NCBI RefSeq assembly: GCF_001632365.1
Contig: NW_024468519.1
Location: 258,831 to 322,830 of the forward strand
Reading direction: 5' to 3'
DNA from: Laetiporus sulphureus 93-53
Lineage: Eukaryota > Basidiomycota > Agaricomycetes > Polyporales > Laetiporaceae
Length of the DNA: 64,000 bases
Position numbers and translations under genes: made by a program
Notes under the pieces: model-generated
What the model was told of the DNA's origin: nothing
Database searches by the model: none
What the model saw: only the letters and a program-made list of their open reading frames with translations
Shown: positions 36,222-47,432 of the stretch, piece after piece
Position numbering within the stretch: the stretch's first letter is position 1
Layout of the letters: the number at the start of each line of letters is the position of its first letter

Positions 36222-37853
36222 CGTCGTCGGTGCACTGGAGGTAGAGGATGGTGTGCATTCGATGATGGCAATCTTGCCACATCGCGGTCACGTGTGACGC
36301 GTTTTCGTGTCGCTCGGCCACCGCGCTCAAGTCAAGCCCCGGGTTTAAACATCCTGTGTCACATCACAACGTGCATATATTCTCATATTTCCGTCTCGCG
36401 TCACACGGGCTCTCAAGTCCGGCTGTGGAACGAGCAAAGGAACAACACATTTAACGAGGTCGATAAAAGCGGAATCGGAATTGACGAGCCGACTCGAGCT
36501 GCTAGGTACATGCGACATCAGGTGAGTAATCACTACTGTAACTACATAGCGCGGGGACAGTCCGGGGCATAGATGGAACATATGGACGGTAATGCTGGTT
36601 CTGGTCTAGTCAAATCGGTCAGTCGCACACGCAAGCTCGAGACCTGCAAGCAGGTCAGCGACGCGGTGCTGACGAACCAACGGGCACACCACAAACTACA
36701 ACTAGGCACGGCGCGCCACCTGCGCTCGAGGCCGGATCTCACCTACTCGTCTCCACCAAGGGCGTGAACTAGCACGCGCGCGTTGGGAGATAGGAGGCGG
36801 GAGAGGCGGCATGAGCGGAGGCGAGCGAGGAGTGCGAAGGAGTCGATAGCGCGGACACACGAGAGGATCAGCGTTTTCGTCGGTAAATATCCCGTCTTCA
36901 CCATGTTCTCCCTTGCTGGCTTGATGATAACGCGGAGTAGCAGAGAGGCAGCGAGTCTTCGTCGCTACACGCGGGAACACGCATGAAGGCGAAGGGCTTG
37001 TCAAGAAGTGCCATTGCCAGGAAAAAGTCGGGGATGATGTGTGGTTTGCTAAGCAGAACTACGGCGTTGATCAGACGCTAAGGCTACGCTAGCGGCGGTA
37101 TTGGTATACGGCAAGGAAATACAGCTCTTGAGGGCGCGGTAGACCAAGGTTGGAGTCATCGGAGATGTCGAGATCGCAAGTGGGCATCCACGAGCCGGTG
37201 TATCGGCGCGCAGCAGGCGAGGCACAGAACCACAGTTAAGTGGTCGTCGCCATCAGCGTGGTATGCGCAGAGCGGGTGAAAGGCGGGCGAGCAGAAGGGG
37301 ACAGGCGACAAAGAAAAATAGGAAAGCGCGCACGGAGGGGCGAGACACTGCACATGGTGCACCTCGAGCTCCCTTCCGCGGTCCTACGTCGGTGTCGTGT
37401 CGCGCCATCGCATCGAGCCCGGCTTGGTTCGCTTGCTTCGTGAGGGTTTGTTGTCTATCTCTAGTGCGGCACGGCCGCGGAAACATTCCTTGGAGCTTGC
37501 TTGGATCTGGCATGCGTCACGGACGCAGCGGCCAACCTGGCTTGTCCCGTCGTGAGCCCCACCCGGGGTGGAAATGTCGGTCATGAGGGCGTGGTGATAG
37601 AGGAAAAAGGGAGTCGTGTGGATAGAACGATGGTAGTGCGGATAGAAGAATGCCGGTAATAAAGAGAATAAAAACGTGTAAAATGCAAATGTGATACGCG
37701 TGAAAAAAGGTCCATCGTAATCGTTAACATCCTGCAAGCCTGGCGAGGATCTCATACTGGTCGTCTTGTACACGTGAACATTGTCCGTTCGTTCTGCGTT
37801 GCTCACGCGTCCGGACGCGCATGACGAGCTTTTGCGAGTGGGCATCTTCGCCT
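36222..37853. other. 1.6-kb intergenic region, no gene seen
   Basis: Upstream of TBCA and downstream of the first bHLH gene. Open frames here translate to Arg/Ser-rich peptides without motifs. The part next to 37854 is probably a long 3' UTR of the bHLH gene. Confidence 0.45.
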
Positions 37854-38885
37854 TCAGAACGACTGTGCCGGAGACACGGAAGTCTGTTGCACGGTCGCGG
37901 CAGCAACAGCGGAAGCTGCAGCAGCGTGACGCTGCTCTGCGGTGCCGAGCATGAGGGCCTCGTTGACGTGCCTGAGACGTGCGGTCTCTGCCTCCGCCTG
38001 CTGGAGCCTCGTCTGCAACTGCTGCTGGGTCATCTCGAGATAGCGAATGTGGGTGGTTGCTGTGACATTATAATCAATCTCTGGGATACCTTCATCAAGT
38101 GTAGCATGTCGTGACTTACCGCGATCCAACAAAGAAACCTTGCTCGATTTCTGGTTCGACACCGGCAACGCGTCCTTGAGCCGACGGTATCCGTCTCTCA
38201 GCTCATCACGCCTCCGCTGCTCAGACTCGATGCGCTGGCGGCGAATCTCCTCTCGACGCATGTCGTTGTTCGCGGACGTGGACACAGGGTTGAAGTCGTC
38301 GTCATCGTCGCTCACGAAATCGTCCGAACCCTTCGCCCGCTTCTTCGGTTGCGACTGCTGGCGCGCAGACGTGCGCATCGGCGTGCCGAGCGGGTTGAAG
38401 CGATGCGACCGGGGAACAGCAGCGAGGGAGCCTGGAGGAACAGAAGGGCCAGGGGAGTGAGCGCCGCTTCCACGACGACTACGACCAGACGCGACACTGT
38501 CGGATGACAGCTCGCCCGTGCTCAGGTTCGAGAGAGCACCAGGGTAGATGCTAGTCGGAGTGAAGGGACGAGCGGGAGAGGCGGTCGTGTACGACGGGCT
38601 AGACGAGTAGGTGTACTCGCTCATGCCGTTCGTGAGGTTGAGCGAGTTGAACCCCAGGCGCGGAGATGAGTCGGCTGCGTGAACTGGTGTCTGTCAGTCG
38701 ATGAAGGGTGCCACTAAATATAGGTACCACTCACGGCCCATGATCGGGTTGGGGAAGGGCGAGTGCGGGTATTGCAGGTAGTCGAGACCAGCGAGCGCGT
38801 CGTAGTTGGCGAAAGATGCAGCGTCCATAAAGTCGGGAGCGGTCCTGGTGTGGTCGAGGACGTGTTCAAGGTGAGCGGTCTCCAT
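37854..38885 (-). CDS. bHLH leucine-zipper-type transcription factor A
   Basis: A 303-aa nuclear DNA-binding protein. Exons: 38735-38885, 38120-38674, 37854-38059, exactly 304 codons. The N-terminus has aromatic, Ser/Pro-rich activation-like sequence. The basic region is RRQRIESEQRRRDELRDGY, with Glu at the E-box-contact position and the following arginines. Helix 2 (NQKSSKVSLLDRATTHIRYLE) continues into a heptad-like QQQLQTRLQQAEAETARLRHV coil, so it probably dimerises like Myc/Max-family proteins and reads CANNTG sites. It lies 7.8 kb from a close paralog with the same exon layout; its middle exon is 555 nt, the same as in the paralog. A long purine-rich tract (CT-rich on the coding strand) lies upstream. 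Confidence 0.85.
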
Positions 38886-40685
38886 TGCAGAATGTGGTGT
38901 ATAGACGTGTGGTGGTGCGAGTGCGAGTTTCACAGAAGGTGCGTGAGTGTACAGATGTGCGTGTTAATAAATGAGATGGAATAAGCCAGATGCCTAGCAA
39001 GAATACAACGTCAGCTATTGTCCGCAAAAATAAAAAGTCGTCAAGGCAGAGACGCACGATGAAAGCACAACAATGTTGACCAGTCGTGAAGAGGATGCAA
39101 AGAATACGATGGCAAGAATAACTAAGAAAGGAACCGGCGGGGGAGGGCGGGACGGAAGGGCGGGACGGGGGAGGGGGGAATAGGGAGCTGGGAAGAGAAA
39201 GGAGGGACTATATACCCCGAGGGGGGTAGAGAAAGACAGAAGATCAGACGCTGCCTCGTGTGCTAGGGATAACGCCTTGTGACGGAAGGTGACTGATGTC
39301 ACATTGCCGCTCGCTGGGAAATTACCTCCGTCGTGACATGAAATGGTTCCGCGGCCTTGCTTCCGTGTTCTCATCTCCAGCAAGGGCCGTCTCTCCTTAC
39401 GGCTTCTGCCCATCGGAGACCCTTTCATCGTCCGATGGCGTCTCCTGCGCAGCGGCTCGACAATCCTCCTTCTCACATCCCGGGCTTGGGTCACTTCGCG
39501 GCATCACAGGAGCCTCGCATGGCTCGTCTTCGAGTTCTTGACCTATCCCCAGGATACGTATCATCATCGCCCTTCGCCCAAGTACATTACTTTCATTATG
39601 AGCCACTCGCCGCAATGACCCCGCTGATGGTATTGTTCGCGGTGGCGGTTCTGAACTTCGCATACCAGAGTCTGGATAGGCATTCGGTCATACCGTGTAG
39701 GCCACCTGGGGTCCACGACGCGGAGGTTTACGGGTGAGTCAACGACGCTCCTGCCCACCTAGTAAGCTAACGTTCATACCAACGGGCGATCAAATCCCAA
39801 TACCCTTGAATTTACGTACGCATCTAGTCCTGTACCGCCTCAATCGATCGCAACTAGCTTATCTTCATATCACCAGTCTCCATCGCCTGTTAAGGCAAGC
39901 GTCCCGACATGCGTTGACCCTGGTCACGTCCCAGAGCCTGGTCAGGTCAGCCATTCAACACAGCGTTAAACTCCCTACGAGAGTATTTCTCATCCCCCGA
40001 GAGTTCGGCCAATTGAATGACATTCTTCCTATTTCGAGCAAGCGACGCCTCGTGGCCGGGGACAAATTTCAGCGCCTGCATCGTTGTTTTCATTTCCCGT
40101 TGCCGGTCTGCCCGTGCAGGTCCGCGTCTGCGTAAGCCACTTTGTGCGTTCATTCTCCCCTCCTGCCCAGCTCTCTTCTTCCAGATCCCCATCCTTAGTC
40201 TCCTTGTGTTGTTCCGATCAATCCTCCACATGCATGCGCAACTCTCGATGTTCTGCCTTCGACTTCTTTTGGATTGAGAAGCCCATGTCATGTGTGGCAT
40301 TTCACTCGTCACCTCCGTTGAGGAGTCTCTTCACATCGGACGGAGCTATCCGCAAGCTTCGGGACTCACAGCTGCTCCGTTTGCAACAGGATCATCATTG
40401 CCGCGGGCGTCTCGCCACTGCCAAAAAAAAAAGGTACGACAGGGAAGACAGTAGATAGGAAAGAAGTAGATTGCAAGCGGTCGATACCGATAGCAGTCGG
40501 ACGTGGCAAAGTCGTCAGTCGTAAAGTCGTCAGTCGTGAGGTCGTGAGAGTCATGACGGTCGTGATGGACAGAACAGTGGAAAAGCAAAGAGGTACTACT
40601 TATGCCGAGCACTCGAAGATAGCGGCGTAGCAAACAGCGGATCAAAAGAGTTAATGAATGGGCTCGGAATAGGCGGGTATTCAGT
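38886..40685. other. 1.8-kb upstream region of bHLH gene A
   Basis: It holds the bHLH promoter and the 3' flank of the membrane-protein gene. Around 39130-39185 lies a G-rich, nearly pyrimidine-free tract on plus, and at about 40500-40560 short GTCGT-based tandem repeats. Open frames at 39296-39737 and 39947-40312 have no motif, and I do not support a gene. Confidence 0.45.
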
Positions 40686-42227
40686 TCAAGCCTTGTAGTA
40701 ACCTGTTCCAAGGGCCAGAATGTGACCATAAGGTGCACCGGAACGAAATGTGAAATGGTGCTTACCACCGATCGACGGTGTCAGGCTCGAGTAATGCTGG
40801 AGCAGTTTCTCATACCGCCATGTCATGAAGAACATATACATCTGCCGGTCGGAGTTCATCGCAATCATCAGACACTCCGCTTTGTGAATGAAGACCGCGG
40901 CGGGGAAGTGGTTCGGTCGGCAAGCGAATGGGCGCTTACCTGGAAGGCGATGTCCACCAGGAGGGCGATAATGAACACCAGGTATAGTGCTGGAAAGCCG
41001 GCCTTGCAGAGAATCGAGGGCATCGTCGTGCTACCACCGTAGTCTGCCTCAGCGGAGGCGGGCCACAATTGGTCTCCGTTCGCACACTCCCACTCGAACT
41101 TCGATTTCCTGATAATGGCATCGATAGCAAGGATGCGCATTAGTGATGAGGCGTGCATGCATGACGTTGGATCATGTGGAAAAGGTGGTCAAGGTCAAGC
41201 TACGAGAAGATCCGACAAGAGCTCAGACGATACCGAGATGGAGTCGGGGGATGCACAGAAGATTACAATCATGATCAGGATCGTTCTCTTCCAGTGGAAC
41301 AAACGAGGAAGGATGGAGAACGGTGATGCAGCCGATAAACGCCCCACTAGTATCTCGCAGGAGCTACCGTGCACATGAAAATGAATGGTGATGCTGTATG
41401 TTCGCAACCTCTATATGTGCACGTTCCTCGAAGGCCAGCTACCAGAATCCGATCGTGGCATAATAGAAGCAAAGGTCGACAAATTGCAGGAGTACTCCAG
41501 GCAACGAGAGAATGGAGCATGTCTCAGCGACGGAACGCCGCCGTTGAATGTGATTGTGAGAAAGGGGACGCAGACGCACCCGCGTTGCATCTCGACGATC
41601 ATCGCGATAGCGCGAATCGCAATAATCACGATCACGAATGGCCAGGCTATCTTGCAGACGCGTGTCCATAAATACGACCGCTATAAATCGTCAATCCGGA
41701 TTGTCAGTGGACGTTTAAAGCGGTGGGGCTCGATATGAGAGTACACGTCTAAATTTGTAGCAGTAGCACTCACATTGGATAGTGCGAGAACGTTGATAAG
41801 TGCAATGAAGGCTACGCCCAAGCCGATGCCACCGTAGATCTGCCTGAAATGTCGACCAAGCCTCGTTAAGCATATATTTTGGACTAAAAATGATCGACGA
41901 AGCAAACCATTCGGGGTACGTGAAATAGATGAACTGGCCAAATTCCAATAGGAAGACAGCTCCTGCAATGCTGTAAAGCTGGTTTTAAGGAGTTTTGAGC
42001 GACATTCCAAAGAGTGTCGTGATGCTAGCCAGTCCTCACGAGTATGATGATAGCCCAAGCCATAGCACCATGACGCTGTTAGGACGAGATAATCAGCTTG
42101 ATTTTGGTCGAGACGATCACGACTATGCGTACTAGAGGTAGAACGAGGAGGCAATTATCACACCTAGAGCAGGAGAATGACGTTCAATTGGATGCTTTCG
42201 GTCCTTATCGTGATTTGCATACCACAT
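40686..42227 (-). CDS. Basidiomycete four-helix membrane protein
   Basis: A 186-aa integral membrane protein of unknown function. Exons: 42226-42227, 42133-42163, 42040-42075, 41920-41978, 41774-41843, 41580-41680, 40940-41108, 40766-40841, 40686-40702, together exactly 187 codons. A Cys-bearing start (MCDNCLLVLPLRHGAM) leads into four hydrophobic helices: AWAIIILLYSIAGAVFLLEF, YGGIGLGVAFIALINVLAL, WPFVIVIIAIRAIAMIV and ALYLVFIIALLVDIAFQMY. Between helices 3 and 4 is a lumenal-type loop with FEWECANGDQLW and one more Cys. It ends with WRYEKLLQHYSSL and GGYYKA. The only in-frame ATG is split by the first intron (AT|G). Intron 41109-41579 is 471 nt, far longer than any other. I recognise the general pattern from mushroom genomes but no function. 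Confidence 0.7.
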
Positions 42228-44085
42228 TGTGAGAGCCGCCCTGTAGAAGTGGAGCCGATAGTAAGATAAATATATTCTCGTCGCTTGCTGAACAGCAGCT
42301 GCGCAAACGCCAATGTGTCTGTATAGCGGTCTGAAGAGCGTTGGCCGCGGCGACGAGCTGGCGCTGCTGGGAGCAGGAGACAAGGGGCCTGAGAGCGCAT
42401 CATCGCCGTGGTGTGCAACCTTCTTCCCCTCGAACGTACGTTCACGAGCTCGGAGCGTGACTGATTGTGGCGTGACGTGTGGCGTTGACGTCACACCTCG
42501 TCCCGCGTCTGTGACACTCTCACAATCTTCCAGGGCTCGACCAGCAACGTTCTGGCCATCAATGAACGCGGCATCTCATAATCGTTACGGCTTCCTGGTG
42601 AGCTGTGAACATTATCGTCGCGTGGAGGATATTTTGACAGGACTACCCACAGGGTCCCCGACACGATGCAGGTCAGACGACCACGGCAACTTGGATTGTG
42701 CGCGACGCGCCTCACAAACGCACTTCCATCAAGACGCTCAGAGAGAATACTTACTGCCCGGAGCGTTATCGTCTGCTCATCGCTTTTGACACTAGTTCTC
42801 TCGACGAGCTGCACCGGTCCGTGAAAAATGGCGGACGCTATTGCAGGCGTCTCGCTCATCTGATGGGGTATCTGTACGTTTCCAGCAATGTTGATCGTCC
42901 TTCTCTCCCAGTCGTCATAACGCCAGATCCGACGATTTGAATACAAGTGTGATAGTCAAAGTACACTCCAGCCTCCAGGTGAAGAGTAGCAAGCGCTATG
43001 GGCCTGAGAGAATCAGACTGTCTTCATGTCCCGTGGTCCGAGAGCGCTGGACTTTGCTCGAGCGGTTCCGAACTTGTAAGCCGTTATGCTTGGTGTCTGA
43101 CCTGCCAATTGATTTCCCATCGAGAGTATGACTGCCTCATGTCCTCTACTGCTACATCGCGCCCCCTTGGCGCTCGTGAGAAGGCGCTCATTTCCGATGT
43201 TCGCTTTGCATCCGAACGGGTGCCGTGTTCCTAGTAGATGTTCTCCCCTCTTGGGCCAGAATCGATGTAGAAGCAGTGGTAATCAATCTTCTATCTGACA
43301 TTCGCAGATAGCGGAGAGCATACTTCTTTTACTGTATGGAATCTCGGCTCCAAGACAGCAAATGACCATGAATCGACCGTCTTCCTGCGCCCTTAGCTGA
43401 AGTTATCCGCAGATGCTGTAATGCAACCTATTCTAGTTGTCCCGATACTGCCAACGGGATTTTTCACAAACCCCAGAGTGAAGTGCACTACCCTCCTTTC
43501 CGTATCACCGTCTTACAAAACTGCAGCCGGAGCTTCTTCCCTGATAGTATGATTGGTGTCCAAACCATCGCTCTGCCACGGTGAAGGTCAAGTCGGACTC
43601 AGAGGTCTCGAGGATGCTTCTCGGTCTCCCTATTCCCCAGTAGGACTCAAATGAATTAATAACTGCAAAAGTCTGAATGGTCCGTGAGTTCTTTTATGAA
43701 ACCATCCATGACTGCGTTCTCGAGCTTCTGTGCTACTGAATTAGCCGTCCTGTTGGTGTCCGCATGTTGATTTGAGGAGCTGCCCTATTGGTCATTAAAC
43801 TCACGCTGGTAAGCTTCGAGTTTTTTTAGTAAGGTCTTGTCTTTTCTCGCGAACATGTTTTATGAAGCTGAGTTCGCATCCATGCTGAGATTTGCTTGAG
43901 ATCGCCGAGGCTATCACTGCTCCAAAGTTGTCCATCTTGGTGCGCAATTCCCATCTGCAGCTCAGACCCCCATAACTCCGGGAAGGTTTGACCACATATC
44001 GAGGGACTTCGGCGTCCCGGAAAGGGTATGTGCGAGCTCCGTACGGATTTTCCAAATCCCTCGAGCCCTGACCTAGATCCTTACA
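42228..44085. other. 1.9-kb gene-free stretch
   Basis: I find nothing supportable. A minus-strand frame at 42491-42946 is open for 151 codons but has no motif. The left end must hold the promoter and 5' UTR of the membrane-protein gene. Confidence 0.4.
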
Positions 44086-44423
44086 CACAGCCTGCATAGA
44101 TTTATTTTTCCACGGGAAACCTGATGCAAAAATGGTGAAAATATCTTATGTCTGGATATGGAAATAGTTTGGAAATTGGGCGGAGACAATTAAATTATGT
44201 TACGATTGTTTTACCGAAACGTATCAGCAATAGTGAAACTATTTCCCAAAGGAAAATATTTCAGTCCAAAAATATGTGATACTGATATGTTTCGGTGAAG
44301 CAATTGTAACATAATTCAATTGTCTCCACCTGATTTCCAAACTATTTCCATATCCAGACTTAAGATATTTTCATCATTTTCCCATCAGGTTTCCCGTGGA
44401 AAAATAAATCTGTGCAGGCTGTG
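44086..44423. repeat. 338-bp AT-rich foldback (long inverted repeat) element
   Basis: Two arms of about 140 nt are near-perfect inverted copies around an about 60-nt centre. The left arm starts CACAGCCTGCATAGATTTAT and the right arm is its reverse complement with a few changes (ACAGATTTAT). Matching inner blocks are GGGAAACCTGATG, TGGATATGGAAATAG, GGAGACAATT and CCGAAAC. The element is much richer in A and T than its flanks. It has no coding capacity and resembles a non-autonomous foldback/MITE transposon. I see no certain target-site duplication; the flanks share only ACA. Confidence 0.82.
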
Positions 44424-44867
44424 ACAGCAGTTTCGCCGTGTGGGTTCCCATTTGACTTGTAAAGGCATCCTTGGTCATCAATCCTGTGCAACTTCATCTG
44501 CGTGGTGCCGTGTCATCTCCCTGCTCATGATGGCGGCGCTGCCCAATAGACGGGTCATTTATACCCCCCAAGCCTTATCGTGCTACCTAAACATAGCATA
44601 GCGCAGCGTTGGCCGGCGTAGCGTGCGCTGACGATCGCAGTTCTGAGTCATCAAGTTGAAGCGCGTCTGGACGTGCCGGAACTCGCCCACTGTACGCCGA
44701 CTTGTTTCTGCGAACTATCTATTCCTCAAAAGGAATGGGAGCAGGGCAATCAATTTAGCTGAAGCCTAAGCGCGAAGACCGATGCAGGTATCTTGGAGAT
44801 AATTCAACCACCAACACCCATCCTGTCGCCCCACTTCCAGTTGGCTCACATGGCGCGGAAGGTTGCA
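44424..44867. other. Intergenic, nothing recognised
   Basis: Between the foldback element and the possible small minus-strand gene. No gene or RNA feature is seen. Confidence 0.4.
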
Positions 44868-45130
44868 TCAATAGCTGTATATGTCATGTATGGGCATGTT
44901 GCCGTCGTCATCCGTATCGACGAAGTCTGACTCAGATCACCCCAGAATAGAGCAGTGCGGACGAACGATGGGAGACTTTGTACCTTCAACTCCGCTGGGC
45001 CATCTAGAAGTCCCACGACGATCCCCAATATATATTGAAACCGCATCCTATCTTCATCGCTGCTCGTCAGCAAGCGTGCTACTTTTACTGGTTCAGAAGC
45101 CACGCAAGGAAGATATGTCCATATAAGACT
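44868..45130 (-). CDS. Possible 3' part of a small unknown gene
   Basis: Two frames join cleanly across a 53-nt intron (44931-44983). The upstream exon ends with DEDRMRFQYILGIVVGLLD and GPAELK. The last exon, 44868-44930, encodes DFVDTDDDGNMPIHDIYSY and stops. Length, phase and acidic composition look coding. I could not find the 5' exons or a start, so the upper limit is approximate. No family is recognised. Confidence 0.35.
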
Positions 45131-46307
45131 GACCGGTCGTCGGGGTGACACTGTCACCGACGTCCCGCCATACCGCGTACCCCAGCACGGACGACTAGGC
45201 AGATTAGCGTCATGCTGGTCATCATGGATCGTCGATATTCTTCGAGTAGCCAGGCGTTGCAGCCCAGGTCTCATGGGCAGCTACCATATGGATTTTCTTT
45301 TCAGATCGAGCCGCACAAATATCATCCCGGCTCCCATATCGCGACTGGCCATGTTCGTACCTTCGTGCCTTCGCTCTTGTCGCTCCATGCCGCTGCAGAG
45401 TTCAGCCCTCCGTGCTGCATTCCATGCTGGCCAACGCATGAATGGGATATCGTCTTCTCATCTCTGCGAGCTTCGCATTCCGTCTACCGCTGGCCTCGTC
45501 GACCGGAAAGAAAAAAACGAGCCTCCAAGGTTGCTTTGAACAGCTTATGGTGAGAATAATCGTATACAACACCTATTGATAATACAACCACGTAGATAGA
45601 CATCTGAAACCAGATCATGCTAGAGATGACTGAACGGATGTGATAGGGACTGGCAATACGTAGTCTTCTGTTTTCTACAAGAATGTTCGTATGTGAAGCA
45701 ACAGCCGAAGACGCAGGAGGAAAAGGCAAAGAATGGGGACACCGGCACATGCACGCATGAGTAACGTCCCAATGATCACCACCTCCACTGGTTCGAGTTC
45801 GACAGGATGACTCTAAGCGAGACAGCATTTTTGCTAGAAAAGGCACGCCTCGAACGACCAGCGATGAGCGAGTTCGGTAGGTAGATCATCTCTTCAAAGG
45901 GGACGAGGATAATGCGGGTCTTGCTACACACCAGCCTGCAGCATCGAGCAACAGGATTCTGACGACAGTCGAAGTGCGGATCGATTTTTGCAAGAGTGTT
46001 GGGAGACGGATGGCGATGCGCGCACCCGGCGCTGTGTACCGTCTCCAGCATCTGAAGTTTGACCAACAGACTCCGGCCCATCATCGAAGAAACCAGCCTT
46101 CCTGCGCCTTCCATCCAAGAATATACGCCACACTTGCCTGAAGTAGTGTCGAATGCCTCGCTGAAGAATGTAGAGAATATGAGGAAAAAGAATTTGGGTG
46201 GAGCGATTGGGTTGTTCATTGAAGAAATGAGTTTGGATTGTAACAAGATGAAGGGATAGGGGAGCAGTGTCCGTGACAGGGCGTTAAGGCATCGTGATGT
46301 CGTGTTA
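45131..46307. other. Intergenic region downstream of bHLH gene B
   Basis: It may contain 5' exons of the possible gene to the left (a hydrophobic stretch around 45560-45640 on minus) and the 3' UTR of the second bHLH gene. Nothing is firm. Confidence 0.35.
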
Positions 46308-47432
46308 TCAATAGTCCTTCTCCGATGCGGACGGACTGGACTCGCTCGGAGGTTCCTGTCCAGCGACGGAGGTAAGGCGGTGCGCTTGCTGTGAATCTTC
46401 GGGCGGAGGAGACAGCGGACGAGCGTCCATGTTGACCTGGCCCGGAGAGGGCGTGTTCGCAACACCGAGCGAAATCTTCTCGTTAAGAGCGCGCAATCGC
46501 TGCACCTCCTGCTCCACTTGAGCGAGGCGGGCCTGCAACTGCCTGTTCTGCTTTTCCAACGATACAATATGATTCGTCGCTAATCATATCGGACGTTATC
46601 AGCGATATATCTCCTGAGGAGAGGCAACACGACTGACCGCGTTCCAGAAGAGAAACCTTGGAACTTTTCTGGTTTGACACCGGCAAGACCTCCTTCAATC
46701 TCGCATATCCATCCCGGAGCTCGTCCCGACGTCTCTGCTCTGCCTCTATCCTCTGGCGGCGCGTCGCCTCCTTCCTCGTGTTCGCAAGTGACTCGGCCAT
46801 GGCAACACCCATGATGTCGTCGTCGTCTGAAAATGATCGACCTCGGCTTCTACGTCCAGTAGATGAGCTCGTGGGAGACGGAGTCGGATTGTAGCGCAAT
46901 GAATGGCGGTGAACAAGCGAATTGGCGCGCGACGACGACGGTGAGCCCGTAAGAGAGCTGTTGCGCGAGTGATGGTAGATCCCGTCCGCGGACGTGTCCG
47001 ATCCGGAGACGGGAGGGGAGAGAGGGTCATACATATTGGGTGACGACGGGGGAGGTGAGCCCGAAAGAGGCATCACGCCATGAGGCGGGGAAGCGTTGTA
47101 CACGGGGGCGGCGTAATGCGCCTGGGGAGGCATCATGTTGAGGGAACGCTGATAGTGCATCGCTTGCTGCAGGTCTGTCTCTGACAACTGGCCTGGAGTC
47201 ATACAATGAAGTATGGTAACAATGCGACGGGCGGGTGTATCAGATCTCCATTGACCGCTGAGATGAAGACAAAACACGAGCACCCACGAGGAGGAGGGCC
47301 GGGATGCACGACCTGATGGTACGGCATCTGCTGCTGATACATGAGGTAGGTCGAGTCCTCTTCTTGGGCATACATTGGGTAGTTCTGGATGAAATTTTGC
47401 TGCTCGTCAACGGGGTGGGCGTGCGGGTCCAT
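46308..47432 (-). CDS. bHLH leucine-zipper-type transcription factor B
   Basis: A 323-aa paralog of the bHLH protein encoded 7.8 kb to the left. Exons: 47288-47432, 46638-47192, 46308-46579, exactly 324 codons. The N-terminus is Gln/Tyr-rich (MYAQEEDSTYLMYQQQMPYH), followed by a Pro/Ser-rich region and an acidic SFSDDDD just before the DNA-binding domain. The basic region RRQRIEAEQRRRDELRDGY and loop VLPVSNQKSSKVSLLER are nearly identical to paralog A. The second intron also follows LL-D/E-R at the same phase. The zipper-like coil reads LEKQNRQLQARLAQVEQEV and QRLRAL. Immediately upstream of the start on the coding strand is a strongly CT-rich tract. Confidence 0.86.

Noticed and set aside
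36573..37586. Several short plus-strand open frames
   Set aside because: Arg/Ser-rich, no motif, no intron structure; taken as intergenic.
39296..39737. Overlapping plus-strand open frames upstream of bHLH gene A
   Set aside because: Ser/Pro/Arg-rich translations in several frames at once are typical of GC-balanced non-coding DNA; no family is recognised.
42491..42946. 151-codon minus-strand open frame
   Set aside because: No domain, no good start context and no splice partner; probably chance.
45776..46567. 263-codon minus-strand open frame overlapping the 3' end of bHLH gene B
   Set aside because: It is a different frame over the bHLH zipper exon and its 3' UTR; the bHLH frame is the supported one.
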